DNA of 52,283 nucleotides from Xanthobacteraceae bacterium. GTDB lineage: Bacteria; Pseudomonadota; Alphaproteobacteria; Rhizobiales; Xanthobacteraceae. Made by a program: the position numbers and the translations under genes. Shown in pieces: positions 34,532-43,067 of the stretch (positions are counted from its first letter, which is position 1; every line of letters starts with the position of its first letter). The notes under the pieces were generated by a model. That model saw only the letters and a program-made list of their open reading frames with translations. It searched no databases and was not told the DNA's origin. The stretch spans positions 1 to 52,283 of the forward strand of contig JASHRR010001278.1 of the NCBI GenBank assembly GCA_030037185.1, written 5' to 3'.

Positions 34532-36408
34532 CAGACCTTCCGCGTGCGGACATCAGCGAGCGAATAGGCGGGATGCCAAGCGCTGGCTGCACCGATGCCA
34601 TCGCGTTCGACATGGACGTCGAGAAGGTAAGGTCGGCCCTCCACCGTGGCGCGTTTGGCGCGCTTCAGAGCAGGCTTGATTTGCGACACCTCTTTGACGG
34701 TCTCAGCTTCGACGCCGTAGGCCTCCGCGGCCTTGGCGAAGTTCACGTCTGGATCTCCATTGTAACATGTCATGTCGCGGCCCTGCTTGAACTGATCGCC
34801 GCCGAAAAACGTCCAGATCCGGTTGCGCTCGGCGTTGTAGCTCCGATTGTTGTAAACGATCGTTATCACCGGAGCCTTATAGCGGGCATGGGTCCACAAC
34901 GGCTGGGGTCCGCTGAACATCATGGCGCCGTCGCCGGACACCGCTACGACCGGCCGGTCCGGTTCGGCAAGCTTGACGCCGAACGCAGCGCCTGGCGCCC
35001 AGCCCAGCACATTGGGGCTTGTGGCGATGTATCGTTTTTCCGTACCGCCGAAAGTCATGAACGGCTCCATATGCTTTCCACTGTCGGCGTCGGTAACGTA
35101 AATCGTATCCCTTTCGAGGCTGGCCTCGAGCTCCAGCGCCAAGCGCTCACGCCGAATTTCGGGTCCTATCGAGGCAGTGGCTCCAATCACTTCAATCATC
35201 CTGGCGGTCTCGCGCGTGTAATCGCGGGTGCGGGCGGAACGCTGCTGCGCAATCCGGCGCAGGCGTGTTTCGGTGGCGATGCTCCTGACGGCCTCAATGA
35301 GGTCGATCGTGGCAAGCCGAACGTCCGCAACGATGCCGATATCAACGGGCGAAACACGCGCGAGGCCGGCCGGGTCCTGTCGCACCGAGATCAGCGTACC
35401 GTCGCGGACCGGCATCTCGGCGTAACGGTTGCCGATGTTGAGCTGCACATCAATATCGGCGGGATAGCGCATCCTTGGTAGGAACGGACCGAGAAAGAGA
35501 GGATGGCGCGTTGGAAACGGCTTCGACCACTCGCCCCATTCGCCCCGACCGGCGACCGGAAGACCGAGCAGTTCCGCGAGTTCGACGACTTCCCTCTCGC
35601 CCCGGCATAATGCGATCTCGTCACCGACGGTGAGAAGAGGGCTTTTCGCCTCGATGAGCATGAGGGCGATCCTTTCAACAACCGCCCTGTCGGGACGAAT
35701 CCGCATCGGGACATCGAAGAGCGCCTGGTCGATGATCTCGCCCGCATCCTGCGCGCGAAGTGTGTTCTCCGGCAGCGCAAGAAAGACGGGCCCGCCAGGC
35801 GGCGTCGCCGCAAACTTAAGCGCACGCCGCGTCGTCTCAGGGATTCCTTTCGTGCTTTGCGCCGTCCATCGCCATTTGGTGATCGGCGCAAGCATGCTGT
35901 CCTGGAAATCGTAGTCTTGCACGCCGTCGCGCCCGACCACATCCTGACCGGCCGACGCGACTGCGACCAACATCGGAATATGATCCTTGACCGTGTTGAC
36001 CATCTGCGTCATTGCGTTGGGAAGGCCGATCGCCGCGATAAGAACGACACCGGGTTTTCCCGAGACCCGGGCGAAACCGTCAGCCATCGAGGCAACGGCC
36101 CCTTCGTGCACGCCCTTGATAAGCTGAATCGACGGTTCGTTGACGAGCGCATCGTAAACCGGCGCGTCGCCGGTTGCCGGATTGAAGAAGACGTGTTTCA
36201 CACCGGCCGCCTTGAGCTGCTGGATGAAGAGCGCACCACCCGATCCTGTTACATCGCGCCTCTGGCGGGCCGAAGCCGGGGCTGCCGGAGCAAGCGATTG
36301 CGCCATCGCTTTCGCGGAAGCTGCGCTCACGCCCATGGCTGTCAGACCTGATATGAGGTGGCGTCGAGAGATGCGCTGATCGAGATAATGCTTGACTAAA
36401 TCCTTCAT
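34531..36408 (-). CDS. Tat-exported thiamine-diphosphate-dependent decarboxylase/carboligase
   Basis: The predicted protein has 625 residues from ATG 36408, which lies seven bases after AGGAG; a GTG two codons earlier is too close. Residues 1-39 form a twin-arginine signal (R15-R16 in QRISRRHLISGLTAMGV). Three domains of the acetolactate-synthase/benzoylformate-decarboxylase superfamily follow: the PYR domain with catalytic glutamate E102 in KGVHEGAVASMADGFA, the middle domain (about 235-385), and the PP domain with the ThDP motif from G492-D493-G494 (VSGDGAMMFSG) to N520-N521 (IVYNNRSYN). Such enzymes decarboxylate or ligate 2-oxo acids. Most relatives are cytoplasmic, so export is notable. 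It lies 40 bp after the molybdenum subunit gene. Confidence 0.85.
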   Translation of the reverse strand: MKDLVKHYLDQRISRRHLISGLTAMGVSAASAKAMAQSLAPAAPASARQRRDVTGSGGALFIQQLKAAGVKHVFFNPATGDAPVYDALVNEPSIQLIKGVHEGAVASMADGFARVSGKPGVVLIAAIGLPNAMTQMVNTVKDHIPMLVAVASAGQDVVGRDGVQDYDFQDSMLAPITKWRWTAQSTKGIPETTRRALKFAATPPGGPVFLALPENTLRAQDAGEIIDQALFDVPMRIRPDRAVVERIALMLIEAKSPLLTVGDEIALCRGEREVVELAELLGLPVAGRGEWGEWSKPFPTRHPLFLGPFLPRMRYPADIDVQLNIGNRYAEMPVRDGTLISVRQDPAGLARVSPVDIGIVADVRLATIDLIEAVRSIATETRLRRIAQQRSARTRDYTRETARMIEVIGATASIGPEIRRERLALELEASLERDTIYVTDADSGKHMEPFMTFGGTEKRYIATSPNVLGWAPGAAFGVKLAEPDRPVVAVSGDGAMMFSGPQPLWTHARYKAPVITIVYNNRSYNAERNRIWTFFGGDQFKQGRDMTCYNGDPDVNFAKAAEAYGVEAETVKEVSQIKPALKRAKRATVEGRPYLLDVHVERDGIGAASAWHPAYSLADVRTRKV

Positions 36409-36448
36409 CGGCACGCTCCTGTCGGACCGCGTCAGTGAGAGGACGCCC

Positions 36449-38698
36449 TCATGCCTTGATGGCAGCCTTGACGCGTTCCGGCTTGAGCGGGAGAGCCGTT
36501 ATGCGCGCGCCCGTTGCTGCGTAAACTGCATTGGCGATTGCCGCAGCCGGTGTGATATTCGGCGGCTCGCCGGCGCCCAGGCAGGGATGGTCGTTGTCGA
36601 GCGTGACGATCTCAATCGAGTCGGGCACCTCGGTGAAGCGCAGCACGGGATAGCCGCGCCAATCGGTTGACGTGACGGATCGGCCGCTGAAGGTTACCTC
36701 CTCCTTCAGGGCACGACTGATGCCCATGATGGTCCCGCCCTGGATCTGGTTTCTCAGACCGTCGGGATTGACGATCATGCCGACGTCGAAGCCGACATAG
36801 GCCCGCCGGACGTGAATGGCGCCTGTTTGCCTGTTGACGTCGACATCGACGATGGTCGTCGTATAGGCCTGTCCGAAGCCAGGCGGAGCCGTCGCCGCAC
36901 GGCCAACCAGCGCGACGCCGCGGCCGGTCGCCAGATCTCCATTGCTGCCGGCCTGGCTGCCCGGCCGCCATTTCGCGATGTCGGCTGTCGCACGCAGGAC
37001 TGCCTTCATGCGCTCATCCTTCAGATGGCGCAGACGGAACACGATGGGATCGATGCCCGCCTTTTCCGCCAGCATGTCCATCATCGACTCGATCGCGAAG
37101 ACATTCTGTATGCCGCCGACCGACCGCATATAGACGGCGCGAACGATCTCCTCAGTGTAGTGGCTGACGACTCTGTGATTGACCAAATCGTAGATTGGCT
37201 TGTCAGCGGCGCCGCTAAGACGCGGATGATTGGGATTGGAGCCCAGCGCGCGCCACGCCAGGATGTTGCCTCGTTCGCCTGTGGAGTGACTGGCACACCA
37301 ATCGTCGAATTGCCAAGCCGAGATCATCCCACTTTTGTCTAGGCCGGCCTTGACTGTAATGACCGCGCCGGGGTTCAGCGGCGACCACGTCTGTTCATCG
37401 GCCCTCTGCCACTGGACGCGCACAGGCCGGCCGACCTCTCGCGATAGCAGCGCGGCATCGGCGGCGGCGTCGTCCACGCCGAGCCGGCCGTAAGAGCCGG
37501 CCGCCTCGACCCAAATCAGACGGACCTTCCCGGGCGGCATTCCCATCATGGCCGCGACGTCCCTTCGCGTGGCATCCGGCCATTGCGTGCCCGACCATAG
37601 TGTCAGCGAGTCGCCCCTGAAGTCGGCAACCGCGCAGGAGGGTCCCATCATGGCGTGACAGTTCACTGGAAGGCGGAACGTGGCTTCGATGACCGATTCT
37701 CCTGCGGCGAGGCCCCTTGCGATGTCTCCGCTTTCACCCTCGGATACCTCCCTGACGATCTTGCCGTTGCGGATGACATCGTAAATGTCGTCGAGCGGAG
37801 TCCCGTCCGGGGTCGACCAGGCAACCTTGATGCGGCCGCGCGCCGCCAGCGCCGCCTGCTCGGTCTCGGCGACAATGCCAACGAAATTCCTGATGGCGAC
37901 GACCTTGATCAGTCCCGCTACAGGCTCGCGGGGCTGCTCGACCGAGATAAGCCTGGTGCCGACGGCCGGCGGCAGTACGACCACGCCGTGAACCATCCCA
38001 TCCACCTTGACGTCGTGCACAAATTTGAAGTCGCCGCGCACCTTGGCAGGAATATCGACACGCCGAACGGGCTCGCCGATTATCTTGAAGTCGCCGCGTG
38101 CCTTCAGCGGCGCCTCACCGATGATATCGGTGAACTGAGCCTCGCCCTTGATCATTAACTGGCGCACGAGCCTCCGGCCGCCGATCAACTGGCCGTAAGT
38201 CATTTTCTTGTCTGGCTGACCTTTGGCGAAAGCTGCACCGTCGGCAGTCGAAAGCTGGTCGCGCGGGATCCCGAGTTTCTCGGCCGCAAGGTCGAGCAGC
38301 ACGCCGCGCGCTTCGGCAGCTGCCTGGCGCATCGGCTTGAGGTTGAGCATAACGCTGTTGCTCGCTGTCGATTTCCCCTGTTCGGGGGTCAGCGCGGTAT
38401 CGCCCATGACAACCGACACGGTCTGCACCGGCACGTCGAGTTCCTCGGCGATCGCCTGGCAATAAACGGTCTGCGTGCCGGTCCCTATGTCGATGCGGCC
38501 GGTGAACGCCGTCACTGTACCGTCCTCGGCTATATCGATCCAGGAATCGAGCTGGTTGGCCGGAACCGGCGCAAATTCGGCCGCGACAGCAACGTCCATC
38601 CGAAAGCTGAGGGTGACCACAAGTGATCCGCCCAATGTCAGGAAGGTACGGCGGTCAAGGTCGGGCACACTCATCGATGGCTTCGCGTCGTGAAACAT
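36449..38698 (-). CDS. Tat-exported molybdenum hydroxylase, molybdopterin-binding subunit (IorB-like)
   Basis: The predicted protein has 749 residues. The start at 38698 lies 5 bp after the [2Fe-2S] gene with AGAGGGGG upstream; the longer open frame overlaps that gene. A twin-arginine signal (DLDRRTFLTLGGSLVVTLSF) begins near residue 12. Xanthine-dehydrogenase-family features are TGRIDIGTGTQTVYCQAIAE, FVHDVKVDGMVHGVVVLPPA, RLPVNCHAMMGPSCAV, WVEAAGSYGRLGVDDAAADA, VRAVYMRSVGGIQNVFAIES and the terminal GAGEPPNITPAAAIANAVYA, where E711 is the conserved active-site glutamate. The architecture matches isoquinoline/aldehyde-type two-subunit enzymes that lack a FAD subunit and pass electrons to cytochrome c. 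Its substrate is probably an aldehyde or N-heterocycle. Confidence 0.9.
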   Translation of the reverse strand: MFHDAKPSMSVPDLDRRTFLTLGGSLVVTLSFRMDVAVAAEFAPVPANQLDSWIDIAEDGTVTAFTGRIDIGTGTQTVYCQAIAEELDVPVQTVSVVMGDTALTPEQGKSTASNSVMLNLKPMRQAAAEARGVLLDLAAEKLGIPRDQLSTADGAAFAKGQPDKKMTYGQLIGGRRLVRQLMIKGEAQFTDIIGEAPLKARGDFKIIGEPVRRVDIPAKVRGDFKFVHDVKVDGMVHGVVVLPPAVGTRLISVEQPREPVAGLIKVVAIRNFVGIVAETEQAALAARGRIKVAWSTPDGTPLDDIYDVIRNGKIVREVSEGESGDIARGLAAGESVIEATFRLPVNCHAMMGPSCAVADFRGDSLTLWSGTQWPDATRRDVAAMMGMPPGKVRLIWVEAAGSYGRLGVDDAAADAALLSREVGRPVRVQWQRADEQTWSPLNPGAVITVKAGLDKSGMISAWQFDDWCASHSTGERGNILAWRALGSNPNHPRLSGAADKPIYDLVNHRVVSHYTEEIVRAVYMRSVGGIQNVFAIESMMDMLAEKAGIDPIVFRLRHLKDERMKAVLRATADIAKWRPGSQAGSNGDLATGRGVALVGRAATAPPGFGQAYTTTIVDVDVNRQTGAIHVRRAYVGFDVGMIVNPDGLRNQIQGGTIMGISRALKEEVTFSGRSVTSTDWRGYPVLRFTEVPDSIEIVTLDNDHPCLGAGEPPNITPAAAIANAVYAATGARITALPLKPERVKAAIKA

Positions 38699-38703
38699 GA
38701 GGC

Positions 38704-39219
38704 CTACCCCCTCTTTCGCATGTCTTCGGCGGCCTTCTCGACTGCAGCCATCACGCGCATATGCGTGCCGCACCGGCAGATATGGCCATCGAGCGCCTCG
38801 CGGATCTGTTGATTGCTGGGACTTGCATTCTTGTGCAGAAGGCTGACCGCCTGGATCATCATGCCGCTCTGGCAATAGCCGCACTGGGGCACCTGCAGAT
38901 CAATCCACGCCTGCTGAATCGGATGCAGCGGCGGCACCGCGCTGGCATCGGACCTGGAGCCGTTCGTCTTCGACCACAGCGCGGGAAGCCCTTCTAAAGT
39001 AATGAGCGATTTGCCCTGCGCCATCGATACGGGCGTCACGCACGCTCTGGTCTCCTGCATGTCCATAAGCACCGAACAGACGCCGCACTGGGCGAGCCCG
39101 CAGCCAAACTTAGCCGCCGTCAATCCGAGCTCGTTGCGCAAGACATAAAGAAGGGGCGTGTCCGGGTCCGCCGACACTGCATGCCGCTTGTCATTAACTG
39201 TGATGGTCAAGTTGCTCAC
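38704..39219 (-). CDS. [2Fe-2S] subunit of the molybdenum hydroxylase (IorA-like)
   Basis: The predicted protein has 171 residues from GTG 39219, preceded by AAGGGAG. The N-terminal ferredoxin-like cluster is ligated by C40, C45, C48 and C60 (KFGCGLAQCGVCSVLM, RACVTP). The C-terminal four-helix cluster is ligated by C113, C116, C148 and C150 (PQCGYCQSGM, GHICRCGTHMRV). This is the standard two-cluster subunit of xanthine-oxidase-family enzymes. It has no signal peptide, so if the complex is periplasmic it must be carried out with the Tat-bearing large subunit. The stop is 5 bp from the next start, so the two are cotranslated. Confidence 0.92.
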   Translation of the reverse strand: MSNLTITVNDKRHAVSADPDTPLLYVLRNELGLTAAKFGCGLAQCGVCSVLMDMQETRACVTPVSMAQGKSLITLEGLPALWSKTNGSRSDASAVPPLHPIQQAWIDLQVPQCGYCQSGMMIQAVSLLHKNASPSNQQIREALDGHICRCGTHMRVMAAVEKAAEDMRKRG

Positions 39220-39478
39220 GCGATTTCTCCCTTATGGCACGACAACAAGCGCGCGCCGCTTCCCTCGTCGCAAGGGCGCGACTGTCTGCGATCAACGCCA
39301 TCACGCTGAGCGCGTGACGTCATTCGCCATGCGTGGGCCGAACGTCGGACCCTCTGGCTCAGTCTTCGGCGGAGGCACCGCCCGCCCTGGTGCCGGCTCG
39401 CTGCTGGCCTGGGCATTTCGAACTAAACCGGGATTTGCCAATTCGATGGTCTGCGGTCAGGTTCGTCGTCGGCCGGAA

Positions 39479-40510
39479 TCAGGGCTTTGGCTGCCACCCG
39501 CTCCGTTGGAGTTCGGCATCGGTCTCGCGCACGATAGAATAGTCGTAGATCCTCTCCATCGGCGGAATTTTATCCGCCGCAAGGCCGATGATCGACGCGC
39601 GCACCTTGAGGTCGACGGCTCGCACGTCTTCGGGAACGGTGCCGTCCGGAGTGAGCACCGATCTCACCTTGTCGTAGTCGATGGCGAGCTGATCGGTATT
39701 GGACTGAGTATCGTACTTCGACATTATCGCAATCGTTTGTCGAGGATTCGCCTTCATGTAGCTAGCCCCCTTCAACGTTGCGCGCAGGAATTTGGCCAGT
39801 CGATCGCGACGCGAGTTCAAGAACCGGTCAGTGACCGCGATGCCGCTGTAGGGCATCGGCAGATCCTTGAAGAAGCTGTAGACGAGGTTACCCTTGTCGA
39901 GATCGCCTGCAGCGCGCGCGATCTCAACGAAAACACCTGCCGCGACGACAGCCGGAAGCGAGGCTGATTTCAGCACGAGCAGACAAGTAGCAGCTTGGCC
40001 TAACGCCGTAAAGTTTACATAGTCAATAGGAAGGCCTGCCTTGAGCAATGCCATCTTGACGGCGATTTCGTTGGTGTCGCCACGGCTGATAATGCCTATC
40101 TGCTTGCCTTTAAGATCCTGAATTGTCTTTATGTCCCTTGACGTCGACCACAGCTCATCCGTTGAGTGTGTCGCAAGCGTGTAAACTATCTTGAGAGGGG
40201 AGCCGCGCAGAATTGGCGTGAGCGCAACAGGACCCGACGTATTGATGTCGATATCGCCGGCTATCTGCGCGGGGGTGGCAACGCCGCCGCCCGCGATAGT
40301 GATGTCAAGCTCCAGCCCTTCCTCGGCGTAGTAACCTTTTTCGATGGCTATGAGGTACGGCGCATAAAGCGAACTTGCCTTCGTGGCCATGGCGACCCGG
40401 AGCTTTTCCAGCGCCGTGGCTGGAGCGGGTGCAAGCGCAAGCAGCGAGGCCGACAGGACGCCAGCAGCCAATCCGCGCGCGAGCCACGAGCCTGCTGAAT
40501 GACGTTTCAT
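39479..40510 (-). CDS. NitT/TauT-type ABC transporter substrate-binding protein
   Basis: The predicted protein has 343 residues. I choose the start at 40510 (MKRHSAGSWLARGLAAGVLS), which opens on a signal peptide ending near ATALEK; the frame upstream is open for 34 more codons but lacks a signal. The mature protein has the family pattern: LRVAMATKASSLYAPYLIAI, EKGYYAEEGLELDI, DIDINTSGPVALTPI, IQDLKGKQIGIISRGDTNEI and FLRATLKGASYM. These proteins bind anions, sulfonates or aromatic carboxylates and work with SsuC/SsuB-type permease and ATPase. No such pair follows on this strand, but both lie divergently at 42237-43849. First gene of the minus-strand locus. Confidence 0.87.
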   Translation of the reverse strand: MKRHSAGSWLARGLAAGVLSASLLALAPAPATALEKLRVAMATKASSLYAPYLIAIEKGYYAEEGLELDITIAGGGVATPAQIAGDIDINTSGPVALTPILRGSPLKIVYTLATHSTDELWSTSRDIKTIQDLKGKQIGIISRGDTNEIAVKMALLKAGLPIDYVNFTALGQAATCLLVLKSASLPAVVAAGVFVEIARAAGDLDKGNLVYSFFKDLPMPYSGIAVTDRFLNSRRDRLAKFLRATLKGASYMKANPRQTIAIMSKYDTQSNTDQLAIDYDKVRSVLTPDGTVPEDVRAVDLKVRASIIGLAADKIPPMERIYDYSIVRETDAELQRSGWQPKP

Positions 40511-40786
40511 CACGTCTTCGGGCCTCTTCCTGTTTGCAACGTCGATCACGCTGAGGTTTAAAAAACCGCTTCTGCTCATTGAATTCCAAAAGCCTATCCT
40601 GTATAAAAACATTGAGAAATGGGAGTGTCAATTCAGGTTGTTGGAATGCGCGACAGCAAAGATCGCGCCCGGCCGCCTGGTCCGCGACCGCCGCCCGGCC
40701 CGCTGCCGTGCCCGAGGTGATGGTGCACCAATCGGCATGATGTCAGAAACTGGTAGCGGATGATTTGTCATTTCCGTGAGAACGCT
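40511..40786. promoter_or_regulatory. Divergent promoter region of the molybdenum-enzyme locus
   Basis: This 276-bp spacer separates the binding-protein gene (minus) from the VOC gene (plus). On the minus strand TTGACA (plus positions 40626-40631) and TATACA (40600-40605) are separated by 20 bases, longer than the optimal 17, which suggests that an activator may be needed. No clear operator palindrome was found. Confidence 0.45.
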
Positions 40787-41350
40787 ATGAACAGCATCTC
40801 CCTGCACAACCACCCCGAAAGCACAGCGCGCGACACTGACGCCGACAATGTTTTCGGCTTGGAGGGCGTCGATCACGTGGCCCTTCCCACCCGCAATATC
40901 GTGCTCATGGAGCGGTTCACTCGCGAGGTGCTAGGTGGCAAACCCTACTATTACGCGGGGTTTGATGACATCGACCGGCAGATGGGCCGCAGGCCTCACA
41001 TCTTCGTCCGGGTCGGCACGGTTCTGTTCCAATTCACCGAGGAGCCTGACGCGGTCCTCAACACTAAAAGCGATCCTCACATCTCTCCCCACACCGCTTT
41101 CCGCGTCAACGCCGCCGCCTTCGACGCCAATATCGAGCGCCTGCGCAAGCTTGGCATTCCCGTCGCGGGACCTTTCCGCCATCGCGACATCTCATGTGTC
41201 TCCGTCTATTTTCAGAGCCCCGAAGGCCACAAGCTGGAACTCGTCACCTACGAGCCCTATCCCCATGACAGGGCCAAGGTCATCGGCGAAAAGGGCGTCC
41301 GCGTGGAGTGGCCAAACCTCGCTCATGAGTGGCCCAACATGGCTCAATAG
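40787..41350 (+). CDS. VOC (glyoxalase/dioxygenase-fold) family protein
   Basis: The predicted protein has 187 residues, starting at 40787 (MNSISLHNHPESTARD). The two beta-alpha-beta-beta-beta modules supply a metal site: histidine in LEGVDHVALPTRN, histidine in DPHISPHTAFRVNAA and glutamate in EGHKLELVTYEPYP. The family includes glyoxalases, extradiol dioxygenases and isomerases. The H/H/E set and single-copy length fit a dioxygenase, epimerase or lyase-type member. It heads the plus-strand arm of the divergent locus, followed by a broken oxidoreductase and the transporter genes, so it probably acts on the imported compound. Confidence 0.82.
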   Translation: MNSISLHNHPESTARDTDADNVFGLEGVDHVALPTRNIVLMERFTREVLGGKPYYYAGFDDIDRQMGRRPHIFVRVGTVLFQFTEEPDAVLNTKSDPHISPHTAFRVNAAAFDANIERLRKLGIPVAGPFRHRDISCVSVYFQSPEGHKLELVTYEPYPHDRAKVIGEKGVRVEWPNLAHEWPNMAQ

Positions 41351-41402
41351 AGTTGCGGGGCGGCCAATCGCGGGATGGTAAGGATACGCAGGTTTGGGTC
41401 CG

Positions 41403-42240
41403 TCCAAATCCCTTCCGATGCGTAGCGTTGCGCCCTCGGTGGCACTGACGGTATTCGACGAGGTCGTTCTCGGCTATTCAAAGAGAGAAGCGGTCGCCGG
41501 AGCGTCCCGCGCCGTCGGGCTCGATTGGTCGAAAGCCAGCAGTGACTCAACGTCGGCGCTGTGACAGATGCGGACGCCGTTGTCCTTGCAACGGGGAAAT
41601 TTAAGGGTGCGTCATTGCAATTGGAGGGAGAGCGCCTTCGCGCGTTCAGAGTGGCCTCGACGTCCTGGCTGACGTCAAAGCGAGACGCGTCAGCCGAACT
41701 CCACGGCAAGGTCAGCGTAATCGGGCGGCGGGCATACCGCGGCGAACGTTGCCTATACCGTGCGGAGGCGGGTGGCGAGGCGGTCGTCTACTACCATCGG
41801 TCCCGCGAAGACATGCCCGTACGGCCGGCGCTGCGCGACGCGCATCTCACCTTACAAGCTGCTGAAGCAATCGCCTACCTGTTCATTGCCACTCCGGTGC
41901 GCTTAGTCGGCGCGGATGGCATCGTCGCCGCGGTTACCTTCCATCACGCGGCCGACATCGAGGCCGTTCGGAATTTACCGTTCGTTGTGAACGTGCGATC
42001 GTTGCGATCGGCGAGGTCGCCGATCTGTCGTATCTCCCGACGTCGATAAGGCGGACCAATGACGGTCACATCGCGAGTGACCAGGCGACATTCGAGAAGA
42101 GTCACCGATTCGCAGTAGGGGAAATGACGGGAATGATGGTCACGATGAACGCGCCGCGGGCGGGGCTTCGCTTGCGCCGACGCCGTGGACGGCGCTTTGC
42201 GGTCCGCCCTCGCGCCACAGGTCATGAGATGACCCGATGA
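41403..42240 (+). pseudogene. FAD/NAD(P)-dependent oxidoreductase (GltD-like), frameshifted
   Basis: Successive frames read ALTVFDEVVLGYSKREAVAG, then KVSVIGRRAYRGERCLY, AEAGGEAVVYYHRSREDMPV and RPALRDAHLTLQAAEAI with ATPVRLVGADGIVAAVTFHH, then AIVAIGEVADLSYLPTSIRR and AVGEMTGMMVTMNAP. In GltD/dihydropyrimidine-dehydrogenase-like flavoproteins the second Rossmann domain has V.ViGgGnta.D followed by v.v.YRRsr..MPa, and the end has va.G.........v..A. The glycine loop is already damaged (VIGRRAYRG). At least three frameshifts are present. Its stop overlaps the permease ATG, showing that it was once the upstream operon partner. Confidence 0.72.
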
Positions 42241-43067
42241 CAAGGGTGCTTGATCCCGAGGAACTGCCCTCCTTGATGCTGCCGGGCACGCCGGCAGGCC
42301 GTTTCTGGTACAGGGGCCGCACACCAATCACGCGCATCCTTGCGACAATCATTTTTTTGGCGGTGTGGGAAGCGGCGGTGCGGCGCGGCTGGGTCGATCC
42401 TCTGTTCCTCGCGAGCCCGACCCAGGTTCTGGCCCGTCTGATCGAAGTCTTCCGCAACGGCACCATATGGCCCCATCTGGCGGCCAGTGGCCGCATGGCG
42501 GCGTTGGGCTTTCTTCTCTCGGTCGTTGCCGGCGTGCCGATTGGTATCGTCATGGGGCGTTCGACGTTCGTCCGCGATACGCTCGAACCGTTTATCATGG
42601 CCCAGGCATCCATTCCGACGGTCGCACTCTTGCCGCTCCTGATCATATGGCTCGGAATCGGCAGCACCGCGCAGGTTATGCTCGTGTTCATCGGAACGGT
42701 CTTCGGCATGATCGTAAGCACCGAGGCGGGCGTCCGCAACATCGATCAGCGACTGATCGAGACCTCGCGGTCTTTCACTGCGACGGAGTGGAGGATTTTG
42801 AAGGACGTCGTTGTGCCCGCGGCGTTGCCTTATATCGTCGCCGGCATGAGGCTTTCGGTTTCACGCGTCCTGATCATGGTCGTCGTCGCCGAGCTTTATG
42901 CATCGCAAGCCGGGATAGGCTACATGATATTCCAGGCGGGCGCCTCCTACGATACGCCGACAATCTTCGTAGGCGTGGTGATTCTCGCGGTGGCCGGAAT
43001 TCTCTTGAACTCCGCGTTGCGATTCGCAGAACAGCGCCTCGCGCCATGGACGAGGTCGTCGACATGA
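42237..43067 (+). CDS. NitT/TauT-type ABC transporter permease (SsuC-like)
   Basis: The predicted protein has 276 residues. The ATG at 42237 overlaps the stop of the decayed upstream gene (GATGA), and no better start is seen. About six helices are visible, including ILATIIFLAVWEAAVRRGWV, MAALGFLLSVVAGVPIGIVM and PTVALLPLLIIWLGIGSTAQ. The EAA loop reads LIETSRSFTATEWRILKDVV and VPAALPYIVAGMRLS. The family imports nitrate, sulfonates, bicarbonate or aromatic acids. It overlaps the ATPase gene by four bases (ATGA). Its natural binding protein is probably the divergent gene at 39479-40510. Confidence 0.9.
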   Translation: MTRVLDPEELPSLMLPGTPAGRFWYRGRTPITRILATIIFLAVWEAAVRRGWVDPLFLASPTQVLARLIEVFRNGTIWPHLAASGRMAALGFLLSVVAGVPIGIVMGRSTFVRDTLEPFIMAQASIPTVALLPLLIIWLGIGSTAQVMLVFIGTVFGMIVSTEAGVRNIDQRLIETSRSFTATEWRILKDVVVPAALPYIVAGMRLSVSRVLIMVVVAELYASQAGIGYMIFQAGASYDTPTIFVGVVILAVAGILLNSALRFAEQRLAPWTRSST

